A stretch of 62,295 nucleotides of DNA from Allocoprobacillus merdigallinarum (lineage in GTDB: Bacteria > Bacillota_I > Bacilli_A > Erysipelotrichales > Coprobacillaceae), in contig DWZO01000093.1 in assembly GCA_019117525.1 (NCBI GenBank), positions 1-62,295 on the forward strand, written 5' to 3'. Position numbers and translations under genes: made by a program. Positions 54,014-62,295 of this stretch are shown one piece after another. The notes under the pieces were generated by a model. The model saw nothing but the letters and a program-made list of their open reading frames with translations, did not search any database and was not told the DNA's origin. How positions within the stretch are numbered: the stretch's first letter is position 1; the number at the start of each line of letters is the position of its first letter.

Positions 54014-54973
54014 TTGGAAAATTTCCCTAAAAAAGCAAAAGAAGGCAAATTGGAAGAAACCAATCATTGTGTATGCTGTTTACAAGGATGTTTTGGAGAA
54101 GCGATGAAGGGCAACTTCACTTGTTTAGTAAATCCTAGATGTACAAGAGAATTTGAACATGATTTATCAAAAGCTGATAATACAAAAAATATTATGATTA
54201 TTGGTGCTGGTCTAGGTGGATTGATGGCAGCTCGTACTGCAGCTCAAAGAGGTCATAATGTAATGGTTTATGATAAAGATACACATTTTGGTGGAGTATT
54301 TAGAAGTGCTGCTTATCCAATGGGAAAAGGAGAACTTTCTACTGTAATTTCTGCTTATAGAAAACAATGTGAAGTATTAGGTGTCACATTTAAAATGGGT
54401 CAAGAAGTATCTGAAGATACAATTAAAGAAGCTAGACCAGATACGATTGTTGTAGCAACTGGTTCAGTACCATTAACGCCACCAATTGAAGGAATCAATT
54501 CAGAAAACGTTGTAACTGTTGAAGATGTTCTTTATGGTAAAAAAGATGTCAACCAAGGACCAGCTGTTGTTTGTGGTGGTGGAGAAGTAGGTGGAGAAAC
54601 TGCTGAATTCATTGCACAAACAAATCATGATGTCACTATTTTAGAAATGAAACCAGCTATTTTAACTGATATGGTAGTAACTAACATGATTCCAACTATG
54701 GAAAGATTACACCAACAACAAATTAAAATTGTTACAAATGCAACAGTAAGTAAAATTAATGAAAATGCTGTTTCATATAAAAATGCTGATGGTGACGAAA
54801 TCACTATTCCAGCCTCAACAGTTGTTTTAGCATTTGGATACAAAGCTTATAATCCATTAGAAAACGTAGCAAAAGAAAACTGTAATGAAGTTTACGTAAT
54901 TGGTAGTGCTGTAAAAGCAGGAAATGCATTAACTGCCATTCAAGATGGTTACCAAGCTGGATTAAAATTATAA
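54014..54973 (+). pseudogene. C-terminal two thirds of an old-yellow-type flavin oxidoreductase
   Basis: The start matches the end of the TIM barrel of 2-enoate/2,4-dienoyl-CoA reductases. The 4Fe-4S motif follows (CVCCLQGCFG then CLVNPRC), and a FAD domain (IIGAGLGGLMAARTAAQRGH near residue 62) and NADH domain (AVVCGGGEVGGETAEF near 190). The entire FMN-binding TIM barrel of ~350 residues is missing, and no ribosome binding site precedes it. The remaining 319 codons are undamaged, which suggests recent truncation. Confidence 0.8.
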
Positions 54974-55050
54974 TAAATTAAAAGAGATGATACGGTTTAT
55001 TGCCGATAATCTCCTTTTTAGTATGAAAGTATTTTTGAATGACTTTTCTA

Positions 55051-55641
55051 TTATACAAAATCTTTTCTTACAAATAATACTTTTCCTATTATCTGTATAT
55101 TTCGTCTTTCAATTTCTTCTTGATCAAAGTATCTGTCTTCGTATTTTAAATTGCTTGCAGCCAATATAAGAATATTATTTTTAAAGTATACTGTTTTTAT
55201 TGTTACTTCTTCATCAATCATTACAACGGCTATATCGCCAGTGTTGACTTTATTGCATTGTTGAACAAATACAAGATCATCTTCATAAATATGTGATCCT
55301 ACCATAGAATCACCAACAACACGTAAAAAATAATCTCCACGTTCAGCATCTCCTTTTCCAACTTCAAGATAGCCTTCAACATCTTGATCTGCCCATAAAT
55401 CATAGCCAGCTTTGACTTTTCCTAAAATAGGTTTCAATCTGTTTGTTTCTTCTAATACACCTTCTATATCACAGTCAAAAATTTCAGAAAGCTTATTTAT
55501 AGTTATCTTCTTTAATTTGGTACTTTCACCGCTCAGCCAGCGATAATAAGTTGACGTAGAAACATTTAATAATTGAGCCATTTCTTTATGGCTGAGATTG
55601 TTTTCAATTTCGTATTGAGATAAAAGTTCTTTAAGTATCAT
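55051..55641 (-). CDS. LexA-like S24 phage-type repressor
   Basis: This 196-residue protein starts at ATG 55641 after GGTGAT. The helix-turn-helix (SHKEMAQLLNVSTSTYYRW) spans residues ~17-35. The S24 autoprotease domain has an Ala78-Gly79 cleavage site, Ser112 in GDSMV and Lys149 in VTIKT. It is divergent from the Y-family polymerase and should repress it until RecA filaments trigger self-cleavage after DNA damage. The frame extends further upstream, but that part is the shared promoter region. Confidence 0.88.
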   Translation of the reverse strand: MILKELLSQYEIENNLSHKEMAQLLNVSTSTYYRWLSGESTKLKKITINKLSEIFDCDIEGVLEETNRLKPILGKVKAGYDLWADQDVEGYLEVGKGDAERGDYFLRVVGDSMVGSHIYEDDLVFVQQCNKVNTGDIAVVMIDEEVTIKTVYFKNNILILAASNLKYEDRYFDQEEIERRNIQIIGKVLFVRKDFV

Positions 55642-55768
55642 ATATATCACCACTATTACTGTAACAAATAATTTAAAACTTTGCAAAAATATAAAGAATA
55701 AATTCCCAAATCTATCTTGAATATGCAATATATGATTGATTATCATATATACACAAGGAGTGATATAA

Positions 55769-57028
55769 ATGAAAAAAGTATATATGTGTATTGATTTAAA
55801 AACTTTTTTTGCATCGGTTGAATGCAGTGAGAGAAAGTTAGATCCTTTTAAGACAAATCTCGTGGTTGCTGATCCTTCCAGAGGGAAAGGTGCATTATGC
55901 CTTGCAATAACTCCTAAAATGAAAAATATGGGTATAAGAAACAGATGTCGTATTTTTGAAATACCAAAAGAAGTAGGGTATATAACGGCACTTCCCAGAA
56001 TGAATTTATATATGGATTATTCGGCAAGAATTTATGAAATTTATCTAAGGTATGTTTCCGAAAAGGACATACATGTTTATTCTATTGATGAATGTTTTAT
56101 AGACATCACACCGTATTTGAAATTATATAATAAAAAGCCAAAAGAATTTGCCCAGATGCTTATGGATCCGGTAATGGAAGAAACAAACATTACTGCAACA
56201 GCAGGGATAGGGACTAATCTTTATTTAGCAAAAATAGCATTAGATATTATATCAAAACACGTTCCTGATAACATAGGAATGTTAACTGAAAAAACATATC
56301 AGAAATTTTTATGGCATCACCAGCCTCTTACGGATTTTTGGCATGTCGGTATTGGAACAGCAAACAGATTAGCTAAATTAGGAATTCAAGATATGTATGG
56401 TATTACAATGTGTCCTGAAGAAACTCTTTATAAAATTTTTGGAATTAATGCAGAATATATCATAGATCATGCATGGGGACGAGAGCCTACAACAATTGCA
56501 CAAATTAAAGCATATGCTCCATCATCTAATTCCATTAGTAATTCTCAGGTTCTTTTTGAAGATTATAGCTATCAAGATGCACTACTTGTAGTTAAAGAGA
56601 TGGTTGAATTGAACACACAAAGATTAGTAAAACATCATTTGGTGACGGATCGGATAAGCCTTTATATAGGTTATTCAAGAGATGATGGAGGAGGTGCAAA
56701 TGGTGGACAAATGAAACTTACTGTAAGAACAAATTCAAATAGAATACTTATTAAAGAATTTATAGATTTATATCATCGTAAAGTAGCACCTAATAGGCTG
56801 ATAAGACAAATAGGCATTTCTTTTTGTGATGTTCTTGATGAATATTATGAAAGTTATGATTTATTTACTAACATAGATGAAATTGATGAAGAGAAAAATT
56901 TACAATTAGCAATCATAGAAATAAAAGAAAAGTATGGAAAAAATGCTATTTTCAAAGGAATGAATAAATTGGAAAAAGCGACAACAATAAAAAGAAATAC
57001 ATTGGTAGGGGGACATAATGCAAACTAG
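55769..57028 (+). CDS. Y-family (UmuC-type) translesion DNA polymerase
   Basis: This 419-residue polymerase copies past damaged bases. Catalytic motif I is YMCIDLKTFFASVE (Asp9) and the second is HVYSIDECFIDITP (Asp-Glu near 108). GIGTNLYLAKIAL and the helix-hairpin-helix WHVGIGTANRLAKLGI follow. It belongs to the UvrX/YqjW group, typically found with YolD and S24 repressors on phages and mobile elements. ACAAGGAGTG precedes the ATG. Overlaps yolD by 11 bases. Confidence 0.93.
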   Translation: MKKVYMCIDLKTFFASVECSERKLDPFKTNLVVADPSRGKGALCLAITPKMKNMGIRNRCRIFEIPKEVGYITALPRMNLYMDYSARIYEIYLRYVSEKDIHVYSIDECFIDITPYLKLYNKKPKEFAQMLMDPVMEETNITATAGIGTNLYLAKIALDIISKHVPDNIGMLTEKTYQKFLWHHQPLTDFWHVGIGTANRLAKLGIQDMYGITMCPEETLYKIFGINAEYIIDHAWGREPTTIAQIKAYAPSSNSISNSQVLFEDYSYQDALLVVKEMVELNTQRLVKHHLVTDRISLYIGYSRDDGGGANGGQMKLTVRTNSNRILIKEFIDLYHRKVAPNRLIRQIGISFCDVLDEYYESYDLFTNIDEIDEEKNLQLAIIEIKEKYGKNAIFKGMNKLEKATTIKRNTLVGGHNAN

Positions 57029-57338
57029 AAGTAAATTAAATCGAGCAAAATTATTTCTTTCTTATGACGCACTAAAAGGGTTCAAAGAAAGAATACATGA
57101 AAAAGAACGTATTGTTGTTAATAAACCAATTCTTTCAGAAGATCAGCTTTACGAATTGGATTGGAAAATTAAGCAAATTAAGGTTGGTATGATGGTATCG
57201 ATAGTTTATTATGATAATAATCAATTCGTTTATAAAGAGGGAATCGTAACAGGTACTGATTTTGAATATAAAAAAGAAATTAGAATTGTGGATAAATATA
57301 TTAAGATTAATAGTATTTTGGTGATAAACATAATTTAA
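57018..57338 (+). CDS. yolD: YolD-like protein
   Basis: This 106-residue protein is encoded directly after the Y-family polymerase, as YolD proteins usually are. It contains RAKLFLSYDALKGFKERIHE and LSEDQLYELDWKIKQIKVGM, the common YolD pattern. It is thought to assist the polymerase; the mechanism is unclear. Confidence 0.85.
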   Translation: MQTRSKLNRAKLFLSYDALKGFKERIHEKERIVVNKPILSEDQLYELDWKIKQIKVGMMVSIVYYDNNQFVYKEGIVTGTDFEYKKEIRIVDKYIKINSILVINII

Positions 57339-57340
57339 TT

Positions 57341-58437
57341 CTTAATTAACCATCTGACACATCTTTTGATATAACACCGTTATTCTCACTTTAAACCAAG
57401 GAGTATAATCTATCACTTCTTTAAAATATTATATACTTGTCTTAAAGAGGTGGATACTATGGCTAGAAATCAAAAACAAAAGAAAGATTCTTTAATTACT
57501 TTAACTAGAAAATATGCAAATAATCATGATGAATGTGTAAAATACTTTTTCAAAATGAAATGGCCTGTTGGCTTTTACTGTGAAAAATGTGGATGTACAC
57601 ATTACTATTCTATTAAAAGAGGTGATGTCTTTCAATGTAAAGAATGTGGTCATCAACATTCCCTACTTTCTAATACTATATTTCAAGATAATAAGCTAGA
57701 TCTTTATAAATTAATTTTAGGAATGTATCTCTTTTTTACGACCAATAAAGGTTTTTCTGCGATTGAATTAGCTAATGAATTAGAAATAAATTATAAAACA
57801 GCGCTATTACTTTGTAGAAAATGTAGGATTCTTATCTCCCAAAGTAACAGTGAAAAAATTCTGGATAGCTTTTTTTATGAAGCAGACGTTGCTTATATAG
57901 GCTCAAAAAGTAAAGAAGAACACAAACAAGGAGTTGCTACTGAACAGCAACCCTTTTTAGTAGTGTTATCAACAGATAAAGAAAATAAATATCCAAAATT
58001 TTTAAAATTAATGCCAGTAGCTGTAGATAGTACAAATAATATTGTTAGATTCATCTCAAAAAAGCAATACTTTCAAAAGAAAGAATACTAAACACTGATG
58101 GAAAAACAACTTTTTTAGGATTAGCTGACAAAATAACATTAAAATCAGAAAAAATACTCTATGATGAAGAAAATCATAGACTGCATTGGCTTAATGTATT
58201 AATTGGTGATATAAAAAATAATATTACTGGTATATATCATGGAGTAACTAAACGTGACTTACCTTTGTTTTTGAATGAACAAGAGTGGCGTTTCAACCAT
58301 AGATATACTGGAAAGAATTTCATGAATAAAATACAGAAATACATTTTGAATTCACATCCATGTCCTAAAAAAGCAATTATTACTGTACTCAATTTATCCG
58401 AACCATACTATGTACATGTGTCAGATGGTTAATTAAG
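57341..58437 (+). mobile_element. IS1595-family insertion sequence, complete ends
   Basis: A 22-base terminal inverted repeat beginning CTTAATTAACCATCTGACAC (57341) is matched by its complement ending at 58437. The length is about 1,097 bases with one transposase gene. I see no clear 8-base target duplication in the flanks. A remnant of the same element lies at 50181. Confidence 0.88.
57459..58432 (+). CDS. IS1595 transposase split by a -1 frame change at A_AAA_AAG
   Basis: The first part (57459-58091) has a zinc ribbon (CEKCGC then CKECGH), an HTH (FSAIELANELEINYKTALLL) and YEADVAYIGSK with the first catalytic Asp. After TAA 58089-58091 the protein continues in the -1 frame with AILSKERILNTDGKTTFLGL to YHGVTKRDLPLFLNEQEWRF and ends at 58432. 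The frames join exactly at A_AAA_AAG (58058-58064). This is either a programmed frameshift or a one-base indel in the A run. The joined protein would be ~325 residues. Confidence 0.8.
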
Positions 58438-58549
58438 TAAAATAATAACATTGAAAAGATTAGCGCATTGGATAGAATGGTTAAACGTGTGTTTTAATAG
58501 ACTGAATTATAGTTGATGTAATATAATATAATAAAAGGAGGCAATTAGT

Positions 58550-58933
58550 ATGAAATCGAAATTAATATGTATAGTTATAATTGTTTCTAGTTTTATTTCT
58601 GGATATTTTACTTGTTTTTCTATAAAACAAAATCAAGTGGACAAAAAAGTTAATGATATAAGCTTAGAAGGGACATTTCAAGATGAAAGATTCGATAAAA
58701 TCTCCTTATATAATAACTTACTATATTATTATTATGTAGTAGATGGGGAAAAAATGTCTGCCAAAGCATCTTTAAAAAAAATAGACAAAATTGTCTATAC
58801 TTTCCATGATGATTCAATACCTTTTGATATGCTGATACTTCAAGAAAAATATATTTTACTGATGAATAGTTCTTCAAAAAATAGCGTATATTTTAAAAAA
58901 GTTTTTAAATATGCATCTTTTGAAGAAAAATAA
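58550..58933 (+). CDS. Small membrane-anchored unknown protein
   Basis: This 127-residue protein has a signal anchor (LICIVIIVSSFISGYFTCF, residues ~4-22) and a polar extracellular part with YNNLLYYYYVVDGEKMSAKA. AAAGGAGG precedes the ATG. No family is recognised. Confidence 0.6.
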   Translation: MKSKLICIVIIVSSFISGYFTCFSIKQNQVDKKVNDISLEGTFQDERFDKISLYNNLLYYYYVVDGEKMSAKASLKKIDKIVYTFHDDSIPFDMLILQEKYILLMNSSSKNSVYFKKVFKYASFEEK

Positions 58934-59177
58934 TGAATTTTATTTATTGGTTCCAAGTTTTTCGTAAATATAAGTTTTACGTACCATTCAAATATTTTAA
59001 TAAAGCTAAACAAATTACTCAAACTATGTTTGATCAATAAAAGAATCCTGAATAAATTAATATATTCAGCTAATAGAAAAAATAATAGAGAAAATATTAA
59101 AATTAAAGAACAATTTGTTCCATTTTTTATAATATTTGTCAGTATATGTTATTTTGTTCTTGTAGGAGGAATAGACT
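58934..59177. other. AT-rich stretch without a gene
   Basis: I see no convincing frame, RNA or strong hairpin here, apart from a TAGGAGG ribosome binding site at the right end that serves the next gene. Confidence 0.5.
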
Positions 59178-59423
59178 ATGAAAGATAGAGAAGAAATGAC
59201 AGATACAATAGAAGTATTAAAAAAAGGGATAAAGAACCAACTGGAATCTGCAACAGTTACATTGCAATTGATACATCAAAGTGAAGAATGTCCAGAAAAC
59301 ATATCGAAAATTATATATAATCAAATAGGTGCATTGGTTTTTTGTAATGAAGAACTAGATAAACTTTATGAATGTTTGAATCTTTTGGACAGTTTAATTG
59401 CATTTTCTAAAATAGTTGCATAG
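59178..59423 (+). CDS. Small helical unknown protein
   Basis: This 81-residue, mostly helical, acidic protein has LEVLKKGIKNQLESATVTLQ-type content. GTAGGAGG precedes the ATG, a good site. No family is recognised. A weak hairpin AAAGTGACTGCG...AGTCACTTTT follows and is shared with the convergent gene. Confidence 0.6.
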   Translation: MKDREEMTDTIEVLKKGIKNQLESATVTLQLIHQSEECPENISKIIYNQIGALVFCNEELDKLYECLNLLDSLIAFSKIVA

Positions 59424-59436
59424 TATTAAAAACAAA

Positions 59437-59463
59437 AAGTGACTGCGCTTTATAGTCACTTTT
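59437..59463. terminator. Bidirectional terminator between convergent genes
   Basis: AAAAGTGACT and AGTCACTTTTT form perfect arms with A and T runs on either side. Confidence 0.7.
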
Positions 59464-59731
59464 TCATTTGATAAAAATCAACTTGATTTTTCTTCCAATA
59501 AGATTGGATTTTAGAAAGCTCTTCAGAGTTAATACGCAAGATATAATCTTTCATATTATTGATAAACTCATCTCTTAAACGTGGACTACCGAAATAGTGC
59601 GGCCTTCCATTAATGTGTTCGGTATCCAAAACTTCAATTAGCATTCTACAATATTCTACTTTGTAAATTTTAGAAGGGTAGTTATTTTGATCTTTATTAC
59701 GGATATCTTTGAAATATAATGTAGTTTCCAT
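59456..59731 (-). CDS. Small unknown protein
   Basis: This 91-residue frame on the minus strand starts METTLYFKDIRNKDQNNYPS and contains INGRPHYFGSPRLRDEFINN. A GAGGTGAAA site precedes the ATG. No family is recognised. It may belong with the S24-like gene further upstream on the same strand. Confidence 0.55.
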   Translation of the reverse strand: METTLYFKDIRNKDQNNYPSKIYKVEYCRMLIEVLDTEHINGRPHYFGSPRLRDEFINNMKDYILRINSEELSKIQSYWKKNQVDFYQMKK

Positions 59732-59850
59732 GTTAAAAATTTCACCTCATTTATTTTAATTGTAACAGTAAATAAAAATTATTATAGTCTTGACTTAAAT
59801 ATTGTATAGAAAATATATTTCTATAGATTTTTTCTTGTTATTTTATTTAG

Positions 59851-60285
59851 TTATTTTGTGACATTAAAAAAATCTCGTCTTACAAATAATACTTTTCCTA
59901 TTATTTGTATATTTTGTCTTTCAATTTCTTCTTGATCAAAGTATCTGTCATCGTATTTTAAATTACTTGCAACTAAAATCAAATTATCATTTTTAAAATA
60001 CACTTTTTTTATTGTTACTTTCTCATCAATCATTACAATGGCTATATCTCCAGAATTAACACTGTTACATTGTTGAACAAAAACAAGATCATCTTCATAA
60101 ATATGTGATCCAACCATAGAATCGCCAACTACACGTAAAAAATAATCTCCACGTTCAGCGTCGCTTTTTCCAACTTCAAGATAACCTTCGACATCTTGAT
60201 TTGTCCACAAATCGTATCCAGCTTTTAGCATGTCTACTATAGCTTTTTCAAACTGTAATCCTTTTTCAACTGCTGTTGTACTCAT
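59851..60285 (-). CDS. UmuD-like S24 protein lacking the HTH
   Basis: From residue ~20 this 144-residue protein is about 85% identical by eye to the repressor at 55051. It keeps the cleavage Ala22-Gly23, Ser56 in GDSMV and Lys93. The HTH is replaced by MSTTAVEKGLQFEKAIVDML, which resembles the entry of Mrr/restriction-type nuclease domains. A LexA-type domain without DNA binding is the UmuD layout. It could be a recombined remnant or a functional UmuD analogue. Confidence 0.75.
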   Translation of the reverse strand: MSTTAVEKGLQFEKAIVDMLKAGYDLWTNQDVEGYLEVGKSDAERGDYFLRVVGDSMVGSHIYEDDLVFVQQCNSVNSGDIAIVMIDEKVTIKKVYFKNDNLILVASNLKYDDRYFDQEEIERQNIQIIGKVLFVRRDFFNVTK

Positions 60286-60593
60286 AGGTACTTACTTTCT
60301 GACAATATTTGAAATATTCAGGCTATTTCAAAATCATCTATTTTTGTTCTTGCGCCTATAAATATTTTTACGTCTGCACATCATGTAGCTGTACATTTAA
60401 GGCAATGAGTACACACCTTAGATAATGTCTATGAACCGTTTTTTCAACACCTCAATATAGAAAATATAATTTTATTTTTTGAAAGGAACTTTTTATGGAA
60501 AGCAAATCACGGACATTAGTTTGTATATAGTATATTTTATCAACATGTGTTAGACTACTGTTATACAAATCGGAATTTATAAAGGAGAACTTT
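60286..60593. other. Intergenic region of 308 bases
   Basis: AT-rich, with a weak AAAGTAAG ribosome binding site for the minus gene at its left end and AAAGGAG for the epimerase at its right end. I see no RNA gene or clear repeat in it. Confidence 0.5.
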
Positions 60594-61502
60594 ATGAAAA
60601 GGATGTTAGTGACAGGTGGAACAACTTTTGTAAGTAAATATGTGGCAGAATATTTTGTGAATGCGGGTTATGAAGTATTTGTACTTAACAGAAATTCTAA
60701 ACCACAAGTTCAGGGAGTAAAACTTATTCAAGGCGATAGGCATAATTTGGGTGGTGTATTGAAGGACACATTCTTTGATGTTGTAGCTGATATAACGGCT
60801 TATAACGATAAAGATATAATTGATTTTGTTAAGGAATTAGGTTCTTTTGATCAGTATATTATGATTAGTTCGAGTGCTGTTTATCCAGAGTATGGTGTTC
60901 AGCCATTTCTGGAAGAATCAGAGAAATCCGAAAATAAGTTTTGGGGTTCATATGGAACTGATAAAATAGCAGCTGAAAAGGCATTGCTTGAAAGAGTGAA
61001 AGATGCATATATATTAAGACCGCCTTATTTATATGGACCAATGAATAATGTGTATAGAGAGGCTTTTGTATTTGATTGTGCCATGGCAGACAGAAAATTC
61101 TATTTACCACAAGATGGTAGTATGAAATTACAATTTTTTCATGTGAAAGATTTATGCAGGTTGATGGAGGTAATAATTAAAGAAAAGCCTGAAGAACATA
61201 TTTTAAATGTTGGTAATGTTGAAACAGTTTCTATTAAAGATTGGGTAACAAAATGCTATGAAAGCTTAGGAAAAATACCGGAATTTGTAAATGTTTATGA
61301 GGAAATTGAACAGAGAAATTATTTTAGTTTTTACAACTATGAGTACTATTTGGATGTATCACGTCAAAGCAAAATATATCCAGAAACCACATCATTAGAA
61401 GACGGATTGAGAGATAGTGTTAAATGGTACTTGAAACATAGCGCAGAGGTAAATAAGAAACCATATTTTGAATATATAAATGAAAATTTTGTGGAGAGTT
61501 AA
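60594..61502 (+). CDS. NAD-dependent epimerase/dehydratase (extended SDR)
   Basis: This 302-residue protein has an N-terminal Rossmann motif MLVTGGTTFVSKYVAEYF, ISSSAVYPEYG (catalytic Ser region) and the YxxxK pair in WGSYGTDKIAAEKALL. RPPYLYGPMNN follows as the substrate side. It is an extended SDR of sugar-nucleotide epimerase type or a reductase such as the CSP41-like group. The substrate cannot be told from sequence, and no sugar-pathway genes are adjacent. AAAGGAGAAC precedes the ATG. Confidence 0.85.
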   Translation: MKRMLVTGGTTFVSKYVAEYFVNAGYEVFVLNRNSKPQVQGVKLIQGDRHNLGGVLKDTFFDVVADITAYNDKDIIDFVKELGSFDQYIMISSSAVYPEYGVQPFLEESEKSENKFWGSYGTDKIAAEKALLERVKDAYILRPPYLYGPMNNVYREAFVFDCAMADRKFYLPQDGSMKLQFFHVKDLCRLMEVIIKEKPEEHILNVGNVETVSIKDWVTKCYESLGKIPEFVNVYEEIEQRNYFSFYNYEYYLDVSRQSKIYPETTSLEDGLRDSVKWYLKHSAEVNKKPYFEYINENFVES

Positions 61503-61503
61503 T

Positions 61504-61590
61504 TTGAATAGCAATCGTTATAAAGAATACTATAAATTACAATTTAGTGATTTGTTAGATAAACTGGAATTTGTGGAGGAACAAACATGA
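61504..61590 (+). CDS. 28-codon frame between epimerase and membrane protein
   Basis: TTG 61504, with GGAGAG upstream, runs to TGA 61588-61590 and overlaps the ATG of the next gene. The peptide is charged and helical (NRYKEYYKLQFSDLLDKLEF). Coupling to both neighbours supports translation, but the TTG start and length leave it doubtful. Confidence 0.35.
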   Translation: MNSNRYKEYYKLQFSDLLDKLEFVEEQT

Positions 61591-61925
61591 CAAAGAATAC
61601 TATGATTTTTATTTTTTTAAACATGATATACCTACTTATTTGGCATGCAACAAACAAAATAAGAAGCACTAAAGCTGGTAAAGAACTAGATAATGGGTTT
61701 GAATTTTACAATAGTTTAAACACTAGTGATAAAGAAAATTATTGGAAAGAAGATACTAAAATTTTAAATCTTTTCTTTGTACTTTTCATAATATCTATGG
61801 ATATTTCCGTTATTCTTCTTTTTAATGAAAATAATCTTTGGATATTTTCATTAGTTGCAGGATTAATTATTTCATCAGTTGTTGCAATAATATTGAGTAT
61901 TAATCTTAAGAAGAAATACAAATAA
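61587..61925 (+). CDS. Small membrane protein, unknown
   Basis: This 112-residue protein has three hydrophobic helices (~5-20, ~60-80 and ~85-107) and a basic tail. A TGGAGGAAC site precedes the ATG. No family is recognised. A terminator-like hairpin lies ~280 bases downstream. Confidence 0.6.
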   Translation: MTKNTMIFIFLNMIYLLIWHATNKIRSTKAGKELDNGFEFYNSLNTSDKENYWKEDTKILNLFFVLFIISMDISVILLFNENNLWIFSLVAGLIISSVVAIILSINLKKKYK

Positions 61926-62208
61926 GTGAATAAATTATAGTTTAACCAAAAAATTCCATTCTAATAAATCGCACGACAACTTAGTAAAAAATAAGCTCCC
62001 CATTAGTGAAAAATGAATAGAAAATGAATAAAAGTGGTAAAAGCGAATAATTATAAGTTATTTTGCATTAGACACACTTTTGTAAAAAGGGAGTAATATT
62101 ATAATTAGACGAGATACTTGGGAGTTTATAATTAATATAAAACTGAGAATTGAATAGAAACAACGGCTTTATGAAATAACATGATATTTTTGAAATAGAG
62201 CTAATGAG
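61926..62208. other. AT-rich stretch without a gene
   Basis: No convincing frame, RNA or long repeat is visible between the membrane protein gene and the terminator hairpin. Confidence 0.5.
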
Positions 62209-62252
62209 AAACCATGAGGCAAATCTCAAATGAGACACCTCATGGTTTTATA
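62209..62252 (+). terminator. Terminator hairpin near the right edge
   Basis: AAACCATGAGG (62209-62219) and CCTCATGGTTT (62238-62248) are perfect arms with an inner TCTC/GAGA stem, then TTATATT. Its gene is not evident in this window. Confidence 0.65.
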
Positions 62253-62295
62253 TTGTCTAAAAATCTACATGTCTGAGTTCGAAAAGTTTATCTAG

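Noticed and set aside
54987..55169. 60-codon plus frame opposite the S24 repressor gene
   Set aside because: Shadow of the repressor's 3' part; no independent evidence.
57333..58445. Target-site duplication flanking the IS1595 element
   Set aside because: The eight bases on each side are both AT-rich but do not match.
17563..62295. CRISPR array among the dispersed palindromes
   Set aside because: Copies are kilobases apart, mostly intragenic, with no regular spacers and no Cas genes in the window.

Overview
The window comes from a low-GC, spore-forming member of the Firmicutes. The short protein-coding genes, the AUU-initiated infC, the leucine T-box and an SspI-type spore protein with a sigma-G-like promoter fit an Erysipelotrichia or Coprobacillaceae-type gut bacterium. 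This placement is an inference; the window holds no rRNA or tRNA gene that could confirm it.

Bases 1-17,645 are ordinary chromosome. They carry an M29 aminopeptidase, RF3 (prfC), a P-type-ATPase-like protein that has lost its catalytic motifs, glycerate kinase, an RluA pseudouridine synthase, infC-rpmI-rplT behind an L20-type leader, an M42 aminopeptidase, a patatin phospholipase, HtrA, two membrane proteins, sspI, a YgjP metalloprotease, a TrmH methyltransferase and leuS behind a T-box.

Bases ~17,650-50,105 form one large conjugative element, almost all on the + strand. The maintenance end has two ParB-family proteins, ParA, an SSB-like protein and a TOPRIM/DUF3991-type primase. Cargo follows: a lipoprotein, a Ser/Asn-rich surface protein and a 1,492-aa Cna-B/thioester-type adhesin. 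The transfer region encodes VirB2-, VirB6-, VirB3/PrgI- and VirB4-like proteins and a CwlT-like wall hydrolase. It continues with five tandem DprA-fragment-like paralogs, an ArdC-type gene broken by one TAG, DNA-binding accessory proteins, a MobP-type relaxase, a VirD4 coupling protein, a pentapeptide-repeat protein and a membrane-anchored protein. I see no integrase, resolvase or replication initiator of a known family. Ten copies of a palindrome (consensus ACGGCAA-NN-TTGCCGT) are scattered through this element and absent from both flanks. Four lie in coding sequence in the same frame, three of them encoding HGNVAV. With ParA and two ParBs present, they are good candidates for centromere-like (parS) sites or for an element-wide regulator's sites.

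Bases ~50,180-62,295 are a patchwork of accessory and decayed DNA. Contents include an IS1595-type remnant that has cut off the 5' end of an exonuclease gene, a nonsense-broken DDE transposase, and a membrane metalloprotease next to a broken lichenicidin-beta-like lantibiotic precursor. They also include an N-terminally truncated flavin oxidoreductase and an SOS-type module (S24 repressor, Y-family polymerase, YolD) with a second, HTH-less S24 protein nearby. A complete IS1595-family element follows, whose transposase is split at an A_AAA_AAG slippery heptamer. The rest is small unknown genes and an NAD-dependent epimerase.
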